Shown in pieces: positions 1 to 8,966 of a stretch of DNA of 44,529 nt. The stretch comes from an uncultured Desulfobacteraceae bacterium. Its GTDB lineage: Bacteria > Desulfobacterota > Desulfobacteria > Desulfobacterales > Desulfobacteraceae. Under the pieces are notes generated by a model. That model was not told where the DNA came from and ran no database searches. It worked only from the letters and a program-made list of their open reading frames with translations. The stretch is taken from positions 1 to 44,529 of the forward strand of contig CAJWHT010000021.1 of NCBI GenBank assembly GCA_913041495.1, given 5' to 3'. How positions within the stretch are numbered: position 1 is the stretch's first letter; each line of letters begins with the position of its first letter. Made by a program: the position numbers and the translations under genes.

Positions 1-757
1 GAAGTATGGCGACGAGATGCTGAAGCGCATCCAGGATAGTCTCTCTGATAACCTCGTCATCCGTATCGATTTTTGCACCCACGGCCTTTTCCGCAATTTT
101 AAACACCAGATCCAGTATCTGTCCTTCATAGCGGCGGATCAAACGTTCCAGAAGCGTATCTGCGGTTTCAAGGCTCTCTTGGAGCGGCTCTATAATCTGG
201 GCAGCAGCCTCGCGAACTTCAGCTTCAGCCTGCTCACGCCCCTGGGTTGCGCCCGCTTCCAGGCCTTCGGCCTCCCCCTTGGCAAACCCTTCGGCTTCCC
301 CTTTTTTAAATCCTTCGGCCTCGCCTTTGGCGTGCCCTTCTTCAAATCCTTTGGCGTGACCCTCGGCCATGCCTGTGGCCCTTCCCTCTTCAAGCCCTTG
401 TTGAAACCCCTGCTCAAACCCGAGTTCCTCAGGAGAAGGCTCAGGCGGTTCATCTTGAACCTCAGCGTCATCCGGTTGATCGATATCGTCCGTGTCAACA
501 CCTGTATCGGGTTTAACGTCATCCGTTCCTTCAATGAGAGGTTTAAAAGGCTCTTCCTCTTTTTGCTTCTCGATTGAAAACAACGCCTTGAAAGAGACTT
601 CCTCCTGCTCAAAATCCTTAGGATCAAAAAGCATCTTGAACCGGTCCAGGTCAGGTTGCGCACCATCCGATTTCTGAAACTGCTCATCATCAAAGCTGTC
701 CAGTGCATTTACATCAATCTGCTGGAAATCGTCATTTTGATCAGACAAGGACATCAT
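1..757 (-). CDS. fliH: Flagellar assembly protein FliH, C-terminus cut by window edge
   Basis: FliH is the cytoplasmic stator and negative regulator of the export ATPase FliI, and it docks the ATPase complex to the C-ring. I translated this frame directly: 252 residues are visible, starting MMSLSDQNDD at 757 (a second ATG lies at 754) and open through base 1. The first ~110 residues are acidic and low in complexity. Residues 113-173 form a strict GxxxG ladder, followed by an Ala/Glu-rich helix and the start of the conserved FliH/V-ATPase-E-like C-terminal domain (LIRRYEGQILDLVFKIAEKA). The start overlaps the end of fliG by 17 bases, so translation is probably coupled. A purine-rich AAAGGAAAGG lies directly before the start. 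fliI would be expected just outside the window. Confidence 0.9.
   Translation of the reverse strand, partial: MMSLSDQNDDFQQIDVNALDSFDDEQFQKSDGAQPDLDRFKMLFDPKDFEQEEVSFKALFSIEKQKEEEPFKPLIEGTDDVKPDTGVDTDDIDQPDDAEVQDEPPEPSPEELGFEQGFQQGLEEGRATGMAEGHAKGFEEGHAKGEAEGFKKGEAEGFAKGEAEGLEAGATQGREQAEAEVREAAAQIIEPLQESLETADTLLERLIRRYEGQILDLVFKIAEKAVGAKIDTDDEVIRETILDALQHLVAIL
239..421 (-). repeat. In-frame 12-bp repeat coding for 16 glycines at i+4 spacing in FliH
   Basis: Within fliH, residues 113 to 173 place a glycine at every fourth position, sixteen in a row, with Ala/Glu/Lys/Phe between them (units such as GFEE, GHAK, GEAE, GFAK). GxxxG ladders are a known feature of FliH and are thought to let two helices pack closely in the dimer. 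The underlying DNA is a degenerate 12-bp repeat, a plausible site for slippage and length variation. Confidence 0.85.
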
Positions 758-1754
758 CCTTTCCTTTACCTAAGGTTATGGTGCCATCGGCTTCCAGTTC
801 CTTGGCTGCCCGGACCACTGCCTGCTGGGCTTCTTCAACTTCGGCCAGACGAACAGGCCCCATGGCTTCCAGATCATCTTTGAGCATCTCACCCGCCCGC
901 TGGGACAGGTTGGAGAATATCTTGTCCTTCATCTCTTCTGTGGCGGTTTTCAATGCATAGGTCAACTGCTGGCCTTCCACCTTCTTGAGAATTTCGCGCA
1001 TGGCCGTGTCATCAATATTGGTGAGATCTTCAAATACAAACATGAGGTTCCGGATTTCATTGGCCATTTCAGCATCATCTTCTTCGACGTATTCCATGAC
1101 CGAATCTTCCGTGGATTTATCCACACCATTGATAATATCCACCAGCACCTGAAGACCGCCGGCTTTGCCTCCGGGGCCGACAGCACCGCTGAGTTCCATC
1201 TTCAGCGCCCTGTCCACATCCCGTACCACGTCTTCTGAGATCTGTCCCAAACGGGCAATTCTCAAGGCGATGTCCCCTTTTTGCTCGTCCGGCAGACTCA
1301 TGAGAATCTCCGAGGAAATTTCCCCGGGCATATGGGCAAGGATCATGGCAATGGTCTGGGGATGCTCCCCTTCCACATACCCCGCCAGTGTACCGACATT
1401 GACATTCCGGCTCCAGATAAAAGGTTTGTCCTGTTTCTTTTTCTCCAGATCCTCAAGAATGGCCCTTGCATTTTCCTCCTTCAGCGTCTTTTGAACAACG
1501 TTCTTGATAAAGGAATCTCCCTCCACGATCATCTTGGCTTCACCCTCAAACCGCTCCACAAAGTCAATGGATACCGCCTTGAGCATCTCAGGGGTTATGT
1601 GGTCGATCTTTGTCATCTCAAAGGCAATCTCCGAGATCTCCTGCTCGTTCATCTTTGAGAAAACCTCGGTGGCATACTCCTCGCCCATGGCCATGAGAAA
1701 AACAGCCGCTTTTTGACAGCCCGTCAGGTTATTCGGATCCAATACGTCTACCAT
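741..1754 (-). CDS. fliG: Flagellar motor switch protein FliG
   Basis: FliG is the C-ring protein that couples stator movement to rotor rotation and binds FliF at its N-terminus. The 337 residues are normal for the family. The N-terminal domain starts with the typical LTGCQKAAVFLMAMGEE. The middle domain carries the EHPQ motif (GEHPQTIAMILAHM, near residue 130), and the C-terminal domain has the charged torque helix region (MREILKKVEGQQL). It starts 3 bases after the fliF stop and overlaps fliH by 17 bases, so it sits inside the flgB-fliH operon. Confidence 0.97.
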   Translation of the reverse strand: MVDVLDPNNLTGCQKAAVFLMAMGEEYATEVFSKMNEQEISEIAFEMTKIDHITPEMLKAVSIDFVERFEGEAKMIVEGDSFIKNVVQKTLKEENARAILEDLEKKKQDKPFIWSRNVNVGTLAGYVEGEHPQTIAMILAHMPGEISSEILMSLPDEQKGDIALRIARLGQISEDVVRDVDRALKMELSGAVGPGGKAGGLQVLVDIINGVDKSTEDSVMEYVEEDDAEMANEIRNLMFVFEDLTNIDDTAMREILKKVEGQQLTYALKTATEEMKDKIFSNLSQRAGEMLKDDLEAMGPVRLAEVEEAQQAVVRAAKELEADGTITLGKGKDDVLV

Positions 1755-1757
1755 GGT

Positions 1758-3473
1758 TTACTCCTCGGCATCCTCATCATCCTCGCTGATCCAGCCCTTG
1801 ATGATATTTACGGTTTTAATCAGGTCTTTATTCGCGTAATACCTGGCCTTTTCATTGGCTGACAGGTTGGCCAGGTAAGCCGCCTTTTCACTGGCAGTCA
1901 TCTTCCGGATGAATTCCTCTTTCTGCTCTTCGGTCATCATTTCAAGGAATTCGCGCTGCTGGTCCGCATCCATTTCAACAAATGTCGGCTCTTTGTCGTC
2001 TTCTTCAAGCAGTGCCAGTTCTTCGGGTGACGGCAGGGCTTCTTGTTCCACCGTGACCTTGATATCTCTGACGGTTTTGATGATCGGACGGATCACGAAG
2101 AGAAAGAGTACCAGTACCAGCAGAAGGTTGGCAATCAGGCGGCCGTACTCCTGCTGAACCATCTTCCATCCCGTCAGCTTGGACTCTCCGGTTTCCAGAT
2201 CACCGATGGAGGCAAAGGGAAAGCTTTCCATGGAAATCTGATCGTTCCTGTCCTCATTGTATCCCATGGCCTTGATAACGATATTTTCGAACTGCTTCAT
2301 CTCTTCCGGCGACCGCGGCACATACACCCGTTTCCGGTTTCCGTCTTCATCGGTCTGGAATTCATAAGAACCGTCAATGACGGCTGCCACGGACAACCTG
2401 CTCAATGTGGCCATGGGCTTTTGTGTTTCTCTGATCCGGCGGCTGATTTCATAGTTGACGGTATCATCGCTTTTGCTGATCCGCTCGTTGGTCTGCTCCC
2501 CGGTCTGGTCCTCGTCGGTGATGGGGTTGACGCTGGAGGGAATGCCGATGTCTTCGGTGGTCTGAACCACACGCTCGGCTTTATTTTTCCGGCTGCGGAC
2601 AAACTCGCCCCCCCGTTCAAAGGGATCATAGATCTCTTCATTGACGTTGTTCTTGGAGAAATCCATCTCCGATGTCACCCGGACAATGGCCTTGTCTTTG
2701 CCCACAATACGCTCCAGCATGGTCTGGATTCTCCGGGTCAGGTTTTCTTCGTACCGGACCTTGTACTGGTATTGGGCATCGGCCAGGTTTTCCGCATCAA
2801 TCCTAGCCTGCTCCTCTTCGGACTTGCCTTCAAAAAGAATCCGCCCTGCCGTATCAACGATGGTCACAAGTTTCGGGGTAAGATCCTGAACCGACGACGC
2901 CACCAGGTGGGCAATGGAGGCCACCTTTTCCTTATCCAGGTCTGAGAGGAGTTCCAGCAGGATCGATGCAGAGGGTTGCTTGGTTTCCTCCACAAAAACA
3001 GACTCTTTGGGCAAAACGATCATGACCCTGGCATTTTTAACCTCGTCAAATGCCTTGATGGTCCTGGCCAGTTCCCCCTGGAGCGCCCGCTTTTTGTTAA
3101 TCTTTTGAACAAACTCCGTTGTGCCGAATTCGGTTTTATCAAAAATCTCGTAACCGACCCCTTCTCCCTTGGGAATCCCTTCCTTGGCCATGGTCAGCCG
3201 GACATCATAGACCATCTTTTCCGGCACCATGATGGTCGTCCCGTCACCGGTCAGCCGATAGGGGATATTCGAGGATTTGAGCACCTCCACCACGGCAGAG
3301 GCATCTTCCTGGTTCAGCCCTGTATACGCCGCCCGGAACGTGGTCTTGTTTGTCCAGATAAACATCGTGGTAAACCCGGCAATCAATACCAGGGTAAACA
3401 CACCCAGGGCAATCTTCCTGGGAAGGGACATCTCTTTAAAGGTCGTGATAATTCTTTCAACAACGGGATTCAT
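1758..3473 (-). CDS. fliF: Flagellar MS-ring protein FliF
   Basis: FliF builds the MS ring in the inner membrane, the base on which the rotor and export gate assemble. The 571 residues show an N-terminal membrane helix (IALGVFTLVLIAGFTTMFIW), the periplasmic ring-building domains (for example GLNQEDASAVVEVLKSSNIP and the ARVMIVLPKESVF region), and a second membrane helix near residue 455 (LIANLLLVLVLFLFVIRPII). An acidic cytoplasmic tail ending ISEDDEDAEE is expected to bind FliG. It lies 23 bases after fliE and 3 bases before fliG in one operon. Confidence 0.97.
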   Translation of the reverse strand: MNPVVERIITTFKEMSLPRKIALGVFTLVLIAGFTTMFIWTNKTTFRAAYTGLNQEDASAVVEVLKSSNIPYRLTGDGTTIMVPEKMVYDVRLTMAKEGIPKGEGVGYEIFDKTEFGTTEFVQKINKKRALQGELARTIKAFDEVKNARVMIVLPKESVFVEETKQPSASILLELLSDLDKEKVASIAHLVASSVQDLTPKLVTIVDTAGRILFEGKSEEEQARIDAENLADAQYQYKVRYEENLTRRIQTMLERIVGKDKAIVRVTSEMDFSKNNVNEEIYDPFERGGEFVRSRKNKAERVVQTTEDIGIPSSVNPITDEDQTGEQTNERISKSDDTVNYEISRRIRETQKPMATLSRLSVAAVIDGSYEFQTDEDGNRKRVYVPRSPEEMKQFENIVIKAMGYNEDRNDQISMESFPFASIGDLETGESKLTGWKMVQQEYGRLIANLLLVLVLFLFVIRPIIKTVRDIKVTVEQEALPSPEELALLEEDDKEPTFVEMDADQQREFLEMMTEEQKEEFIRKMTASEKAAYLANLSANEKARYYANKDLIKTVNIIKGWISEDDEDAEE

Positions 3474-3496
3474 TTAAACGGCTCCTGAGCGTTAAA

Positions 3497-3793
3497 TTAT
3501 ACCTGCATCCGCATAATTTCACTATAGGCCGTCATGGCCTTGTTTCTTACCTGGGCCAGCACTTTCAGGGAGGTGCTGGCCTTGCCGAGGGCCTGCATGC
3601 CCTCATGGATACCCAAACGTCCCTGAATAACCGCCTCGATGGCGTCATCTGCCTTGTGCTGGTTATTGTTGACTTCCAGAACCGCCGATTCAAGGCGTTC
3701 CATAAATTCAGGGTTGCGTTTTTCAAGCGTTGCCGGTACGGACTCCCTGTAGAGGGATGTTTTTCCGGGTGTGATCTCATTTATTGCCGCCAT
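3497..3793 (-). CDS. fliE: Flagellar hook-basal body protein FliE
   Basis: FliE is the small adaptor between the MS ring and the proximal rod, and one of the first substrates of the flagellar export apparatus. The 98 residues match the family length. The C-terminal half has the conserved features NNQHKADDAIEAVIQGRLGI and the final QVRNKAMTAYSEIMRMQV. It follows flgC by 15 bases and precedes fliF by 23 bases, the standard order flgB-flgC-fliE-fliF. Confidence 0.97.
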   Translation of the reverse strand: MAAINEITPGKTSLYRESVPATLEKRNPEFMERLESAVLEVNNNQHKADDAIEAVIQGRLGIHEGMQALGKASTSLKVLAQVRNKAMTAYSEIMRMQV

Positions 3794-3808
3794 GGGATTC
3801 TCCTAAGC

Positions 3809-4306
3809 TTATTTACCGATTTCAAGGGCTTTGGTCACCATACTTTTGGTGTTTGAAAGAGCTGTGACACTGGCCTCATAGCTGCGTCTGGCCACCATCA
3901 TATCTGCGATTTCGGTCAGATGATCCACATTGGGCATTTTCACGTAACCGGTCTCAGGGTCCGCATCCGGATGGGCAGGGTTGTAAACCAGGTGGAAATC
4001 CTCCTGGGATCGGACAATCTCATCCACCACCACCCCGTTTCCGTTTTCCGGAGGCGGTCCTTCTCCCACCTCAATGGGATCTAACTCAATGCGGCCGATT
4101 TCCTTTCTCCGCATGTTTTTTTCAACGATGCTTTCAAAGGAGTCAATGTCTTTGCCCTTAAACACCACCATTTTTCTCCGGTAGGGTCCCCCCTCTTCGG
4201 TACGGGTGGTATCCACGTTGGCAAGATTTTCCGCAATTACGTTGAGTTTATGGCGGTGGGCTGCCAGGGCGGTACCGCTGATTCTTGATGCGCTCATTAA
4301 ATCCAT
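3809..4306 (-). CDS. flgC: Flagellar basal-body rod protein FlgC
   Basis: FlgC is a proximal rod subunit exported through the flagellar apparatus. Its 165 residues are somewhat longer than the enteric protein. The N-terminal rod motif is present (SGTALAAHRHKLNVIAENLA, NVDTTRT), as is the conserved C-terminal helix (MMVARRSYEASVTALSNTKS). The start is 3 bases after the flgB stop, so the two rod proteins are translationally coupled. Confidence 0.97.
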   Translation of the reverse strand: MDLMSASRISGTALAAHRHKLNVIAENLANVDTTRTEEGGPYRRKMVVFKGKDIDSFESIVEKNMRRKEIGRIELDPIEVGEGPPPENGNGVVVDEIVRSQEDFHLVYNPAHPDADPETGYVKMPNVDHLTEIADMMVARRSYEASVTALSNTKSMVTKALEIGK

Positions 4307-4309
4307 GGA

Positions 4310-4723
4310 TTATTTCCCTCCTTCATCGATGGCGTAGTTGAGGATGGTCATCTTCCTCAACAGCATCTCAATGGTAGATCTGTACTTCACGTTATTCTCC
4401 ATCAGGTGCATCATCTCCGTATCGATATTCACGGAGTCCAGATGGTGGATATCCACATCTTCACTTTCTTCTCCCTTTACCTCATAAGGCCCCACACCGT
4501 AGTTGGGAGACAGGTGTTTTTCATGGGTCTTGTCCACGTAATCCGGTTCCGGTCCTTCCATGGCCCGGGATAATGCGGCCTGGAAATCAATATCCTTAGG
4601 CGTGTACCCGATGGTATCCATATTGGCGATGTTGCCTGCAATCAGATTATGGCGTTTGGCTGAGATATCCAGGGTTTTGGATATCATTTGACTTGTCCGG
4701 CCGTAAATCCGTGAATCAATCAT
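4310..4723 (-). CDS. flgB: Flagellar basal-body rod protein FlgB
   Basis: FlgB is a proximal rod subunit and the first gene of the visible flgB-flgC-fliE-fliF-fliG-fliH operon. The 137 residues include the rod N-terminal signature (LDISAKRHNLIAGNIANMDT) and the C-terminal pairing helix (MHLMENNVKYRSTIEMLLRK). A purine-rich AAAGGGAG lies about 12 bases before the ATG. A well-formed -24/-12 promoter lies about 110 bases upstream, so the whole rod/MS-ring/switch operon is probably sigma-54 dependent. Confidence 0.96.
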   Translation of the reverse strand: MIDSRIYGRTSQMISKTLDISAKRHNLIAGNIANMDTIGYTPKDIDFQAALSRAMEGPEPDYVDKTHEKHLSPNYGVGPYEVKGEESEDVDIHHLDSVNIDTEMMHLMENNVKYRSTIEMLLRKMTILNYAIDEGGK

Positions 4724-4831
4724 CTTTCTGCATCTCCCTTTGGGTTGTCTCTAAGCGCTCTATCACCCGTGTAAGCTTCATACCCGGGCCAACAGTTGAC
4801 ACCAGTTGGAAAATCAATCAGAAAGAGGTAA

Positions 4832-4847
4832 TGCAATTCACATGCCG
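4832..4847 (-). promoter_or_regulatory. Sigma-54 (-24/-12) promoter of the flgB operon
   Basis: The minus strand reads CGGCATGTGAATTGCA, which fits TGGCAYRNNNNTTGCW at all but the first base and has the obligatory GG-N10-GC spacing. It starts 10 bases beyond the stop codon of the adjacent activator gene and points at flgB. The start site should fall near 4820, giving a leader of about 100 bases. Confidence 0.85.
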
Positions 4848-4856
4848 GATTTTAAT

Positions 4857-6236
4857 TCAGGTCTGTTCTTTGTACTCGTTGAGCTTGTTGCGGAGGGTTC
4901 TGACACTGATCCCCAGAATCTTTGCCGCATGGGTCCGATTGCCCTCGGTCTGATCCAGGGTTTTAAAAATCATCTTCTGTTCCATTTCTTTCAAAGAGCC
5001 GGAAGCCATGTCAACGGCACTTTCCGGCGTATTCACATCCATTGGAGGCGCAGGACTGTCACCAATATCCATCAGCAGGTCATGGGGCCTAATAACATCG
5101 GTCTCGGCCAGCAGAACCGCACGGTGAATGACATTTTCCAATTCCCGGACATTACCGGGAAATCCGTGATTGTACAACACTGCCGCAGCCTCATCCGTCA
5201 AACCCTTGACATCTCTCCCGTCAATCCTGCAATACTTTTTGATAAAGAACTCGCAGAGCAGCCGGACGTCCCTGCCCCGTTCCCGCAAGGGAGGAATGAC
5301 AAGCGGTATGGTATTGAGTCTATAAAACAGGTCTTCGCGGAAGGTCTGATTCTCCACGGCGGCCTTCGGATCACGGTTGGTGGTGGCGATCACCCGGACA
5401 TCCACATCCACGGACTGGGTGCCGCCCACCCGGTCCACCACCTTCTCCTGGAGGACCCTGAGCAGCTTGGCCTGCAGATGGAATTGCATCTCAGTAATCT
5501 CATCTAGAAAAAGTGTCCCCTTGTTTGCCAGTTCAAATTTTCCCATCTTTCGGGTCAGTGCGCCGGTGAACGCCCCCTTTTCGTGACCGAACAATTCACT
5601 TTCAAGCAGATTTTCAGGCAGGGCCGCACAGTTCACGGCGATAAACGGCTGGTCGCTTCGGCGGCTTTTTTCATGAAGGTATTTGGCAAACAATTCCTTG
5701 CCCGTACCACTTTCCCCCTGTATCAGCACCGATGCGGACGAATCAGCCACCCTGGCGGTAAGGGAGAGCAGTTGCTCCATCTTGGGATTACCGGTGATAA
5801 TCTGGACCTGTTTGTTTTTGGATTTTGACTGTTTTTCCCGGGGCTCGCCCGGCTCCGCCGCCTGTGACGCCCCCATGACCATGGCTTTTTTTATGCTCAG
5901 CTCAACCTGGCGGTCATCCACCGGTTTGATCAGGTAATCCACGGCCCCGTATTTCATGAGGGTCACGGCATACTCCACCACAGGGTCCGCCGTCAGAATT
6001 ATCGTCTTTACCGGCATATCTTCGCTGATGGTTTTCTTTAAGAAATCCACGGCAGAGAAATCGGGTGTGGCATCGTCCGCCACCACCACATCGGGTGTGT
6101 TCTCGGTCAGATACGCATCAGCCGCGTCGCCGTCGGGGGCAGCATCCACCAGATAGCCGAGGGACTCCAAAAGAGAGATATAGGCGATCCGCTCTTTGGG
6201 GTTTTCAATTATGAGGAAAATTCGTTGTCCTGGCAT
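4857..6236 (-). CDS. Sigma-54-dependent response regulator, NtrC/FlrC type
   Basis: This is a three-domain transcription activator of 459 residues. Residues 1-120 are a receiver with phosphoacceptor Asp54, Thr82 and Lys104. The usual acidic pair of the metal pocket is Glu11-Asn12 here, not Asp-Asp. Residues ~147-385 are an AAA+ domain with Walker A GESGTGKE (174-181), the sigma-54 contact loop GAFTGA (221-226) and FLDEI Walker B. The C-terminus is a Fis-type helix-turn-helix (NRTHAAKILGISVRTLRNKL). It lies directly upstream of the sigma-54 promoter of the rod operon, so the natural role is FlrC-like activation of flagellar genes. No partner kinase is adjacent. The TPR gene ends 16 bases upstream. 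Confidence 0.92.
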   Translation of the reverse strand: MPGQRIFLIIENPKERIAYISLLESLGYLVDAAPDGDAADAYLTENTPDVVVADDATPDFSAVDFLKKTISEDMPVKTIILTADPVVEYAVTLMKYGAVDYLIKPVDDRQVELSIKKAMVMGASQAAEPGEPREKQSKSKNKQVQIITGNPKMEQLLSLTARVADSSASVLIQGESGTGKELFAKYLHEKSRRSDQPFIAVNCAALPENLLESELFGHEKGAFTGALTRKMGKFELANKGTLFLDEITEMQFHLQAKLLRVLQEKVVDRVGGTQSVDVDVRVIATTNRDPKAAVENQTFREDLFYRLNTIPLVIPPLRERGRDVRLLCEFFIKKYCRIDGRDVKGLTDEAAAVLYNHGFPGNVRELENVIHRAVLLAETDVIRPHDLLMDIGDSPAPPMDVNTPESAVDMASGSLKEMEQKMIFKTLDQTEGNRTHAAKILGISVRTLRNKLNEYKEQT

Positions 6237-6252
6237 TAGTGCCGCGGGTCCT

Positions 6253-8922
6253 TCACGAGTTAATCATCGTTTCAGCCAAATCCATGGTGCTCAGCCGCTG
6301 CTGCGCCAGACGGGCCCAGACGGAATCATACGTGCCTGCCACCTGCTCAAAGGCCTCTTTTGCCTTATCCAGGATATTCCCTCTCTGGTAGGCGTCTCCC
6401 AGCAGAAAACCGATATTCGCCTTTGCCCGGTCCCCATCGGAGAACTGCAGGGCCTTTGAAAAGGCATCGGCTGCCTGGACGTAGGATTTTAACCCCAGAT
6501 AGGTACTGCCCAGGCTTTTGTAGGCCGTTGCCATGATCCCGTAATTTTTACCGGGGGCGGATGCGAATTCTTTTACCGCTTTGGCCCTGTATGCGGCAGC
6601 GCTTTTGAGGTCACCTTTTTGCTCGGCCACATCAGAGTGATACATGAGAATGTCCCCTCTTTCAAGTGGCTTTTTCGATCTGGTAAAGGCCCTGTCCAGG
6701 GCCTGGGCAGCCTTGGCGTATTGTTTTTTGGACAGATAGATATTGCCCATGCGTGTCAGGGCGTCCACGGAGTTGCCCTCCTTGGGATACCGGGCCGCAA
6801 AGGAGGCAAAAAGCTTTAACGCATCGTCGTCCCTGCCGGACTCGTCCATGGCCTGCCCCAGCCCGTAAAGAAGCTCGGGAGAACGTTCAGACCGTTTATA
6901 CTGTTTATAGGCGGTGATCAGATGGTTGAACGCCTCTTCGAAAAGGTTGGCCTTCAAGTATGCCGCCCCCACTTGAGAGGCGATGATCCGGCTGCTCATT
7001 TTATCCAGCTTGATATGTTCCAGTTCATACCGGTTCAGCACAGAGGTATACTCATCGGCTTTTAGCTGCTCTTTGAAAAGGGCTTCGTATGCCCGCTGCA
7101 TAAGTTTTACGGCCTCATACCTCAACCCTCTTGGGTGGGTGGACAGAAGGTCTTCTATTTCCTGGATACACTTGTTGTACTCCCCGTTTTTCTGGTAGAT
7201 TTCCGCCAGGCGCATCATGGCAATCCTGGCATAGGTATTTTCAGGAAACCGCGTTTTCACCATCTCGTATATTTCGATCTTCTCTTCGTCAGTTTTCAGG
7301 TACCGTGCAATACCGATTGACGCATTAATGAACCCTTGGGAATCCGGAAATTTTTCCCGGACCAGCTCGTAAATTTTAAGGGCCTTTTCCTCCTGATTAT
7401 CCATACCGTAGGCATCCCCTACCCGGGAAAGGATCATGTCCCGGTCAGGAATCTCCGGAAAGAGGTTTAAAAGCCGGATAAAGGTATCCCTGGCCCCTTT
7501 GCTTATGCCCAGCTCAAAATTGGCATTGCCGGCATATCTTAAGAGGTCCGGACTTTCGTATACTTTCTTGGCATCATTTTTTATCACGTAGTTGAATACA
7601 CTCAAGGCGTCATAGTATTGGCGCTTATCAAACAAGGCCTTACCGTATCCCACGCCGGCGGATGTAATATAGCTGTTATCCAGGGAGGATTGGAACACTT
7701 CCTTGTACAGCCTTAGCGCCTTGTCGGTATAATCTTTTTCATCGAATATCTCAGCCAGGTAAAACTGAACTTCCGGCATTCCCGTGTACTCGGGATAGCC
7801 GTTGCTGACGATGTTGAAATACCCTTCGGCAGCACTGATATTTTTCAGCCTTGCCTGAATCATGCCCACACCGGCATAGGCAAAAGGAACAAACCTGGAC
7901 TGGGGGTAAGAGACCAGTGCATCCTGAAACATCTGCTCCGCCTGCAGGAGACCTGCGAAATCATCCTCGGCAACACTCATGTAAAACACATATGCTTTGA
8001 GATAGTAGACCTGTTCCAGGCAGGAAAAATTCTCCTGAAACATATATTGGTCCAGAAGGGCGTAGGCCTCCTTGTACAATTCCTTCTTGATAAGTAAAAG
8101 CGCATTTTGTACCGGCTTTGCCTCGCATCCCATCAAGGGATCTTCCCCCCGGGCCATATCGCTGATATCCCCCCGGAACTCACTTTTCAGCCGTTTCGGC
8201 GCCACGTAGACAGGCGGCGCCTGGGGCGAATCAGCCCTGGAGGGTACGGGTTCGGGTTTGGGTTTTTTCCGTATTTCGGACAGGGAGGCAACATAGGGGT
8301 CCGCCACCTCCGGCGCCTGAGCCGCAGGTTCTTTCACCTGGGGTGCAGGACTTGCGGCAGCCGTCCTTTCAGGTTTCTGCGGCTTTGATTCTGGCACCAT
8401 TGCCACCTTAGGTGCCGGACGGTCCGCCATGGCGGAAATGCCCTGCGGCTTTTTCACCTCAGGCACGGGGGCTGCGGCAACCGCAGGCTGCCGTCCAGGA
8501 GTGGTCGTGGCTTTTCGATTGGTGTCAAGCCCCACTGTCAGACGGGTGTTTGACGCGTTAAACCCGGAGGTCAGTTTTCCATAGGACCGTTTACCCGCAA
8601 CCACCACGGCAACCACATCACCGTCCAGGGATTCCACACTGACGGAATCAATGGCCGGATGCTTTGCCCCAATGAGCTTATACCCTCTTGCCAGCCGGAC
8701 ATTTTTAATGGCCACCAAGACTTCACGGTCACTGATCCGGATGACCTTTATGGGTGATTTCCCGGTCACATCAAACGCCACTGACAACGGGACGTCCGTT
8801 ATCCGGATGCTTTTAATCTCGTTGAGCCTGGCCATGGCACTACCGGCAAGAATGAGCTGGGCGAGTATTACCAGGAATATTGCCCGACATATTGATGGGA
8901 TGGCAGTTGCTTGTGTATTCAT
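6253..8922 (-). CDS. Secreted tetratricopeptide-repeat protein, flagellar regulon
   Basis: This 889-residue protein has an N-terminal export signal (hydrophobic FLVILAQLILAGSAMA, residues ~16-32). A small beta-rich domain of about 100 residues follows (IKSIRITDVPLSVAFDVTG..., resembling AMIN-type domains). A Pro/Ala/Lys-rich linker spans ~135-245. From ~270 to the end there are many tandem TPR units (for example EKALKIYELVREKFPDSQGF and QYAKAAQALDRAF). Such proteins usually scaffold periplasmic or envelope assemblies. It has its own sigma-54 promoter and sits between two sigma-54 activators and the rod operon, so a role in flagellar or envelope assembly is likely. I cannot name a characterised orthologue. 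Confidence 0.85.
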   Translation of the reverse strand: MNTQATAIPSICRAIFLVILAQLILAGSAMARLNEIKSIRITDVPLSVAFDVTGKSPIKVIRISDREVLVAIKNVRLARGYKLIGAKHPAIDSVSVESLDGDVVAVVVAGKRSYGKLTSGFNASNTRLTVGLDTNRKATTTPGRQPAVAAAPVPEVKKPQGISAMADRPAPKVAMVPESKPQKPERTAAASPAPQVKEPAAQAPEVADPYVASLSEIRKKPKPEPVPSRADSPQAPPVYVAPKRLKSEFRGDISDMARGEDPLMGCEAKPVQNALLLIKKELYKEAYALLDQYMFQENFSCLEQVYYLKAYVFYMSVAEDDFAGLLQAEQMFQDALVSYPQSRFVPFAYAGVGMIQARLKNISAAEGYFNIVSNGYPEYTGMPEVQFYLAEIFDEKDYTDKALRLYKEVFQSSLDNSYITSAGVGYGKALFDKRQYYDALSVFNYVIKNDAKKVYESPDLLRYAGNANFELGISKGARDTFIRLLNLFPEIPDRDMILSRVGDAYGMDNQEEKALKIYELVREKFPDSQGFINASIGIARYLKTDEEKIEIYEMVKTRFPENTYARIAMMRLAEIYQKNGEYNKCIQEIEDLLSTHPRGLRYEAVKLMQRAYEALFKEQLKADEYTSVLNRYELEHIKLDKMSSRIIASQVGAAYLKANLFEEAFNHLITAYKQYKRSERSPELLYGLGQAMDESGRDDDALKLFASFAARYPKEGNSVDALTRMGNIYLSKKQYAKAAQALDRAFTRSKKPLERGDILMYHSDVAEQKGDLKSAAAYRAKAVKEFASAPGKNYGIMATAYKSLGSTYLGLKSYVQAADAFSKALQFSDGDRAKANIGFLLGDAYQRGNILDKAKEAFEQVAGTYDSVWARLAQQRLSTMDLAETMINS

Positions 8923-8966
8923 AACCTGTTCTTTGCCCTATGGGTTAATAGTTGGCAAACTATCAA

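Noticed and set aside
190-708. Minus-strand frame of 172 codons at the left edge
   Set aside because: It is rich in Arg/Lys and lies in a different frame of fliH; the true FliH frame has family motifs and the GxxxG ladder.
2043-2945. Long plus-strand open frame opposite fliF (300 codons)
   Set aside because: It is antisense to a fully conserved FliF, has His/Gly/Phe-rich composition typical of a mirror frame in GC-rich codons, and no motif.
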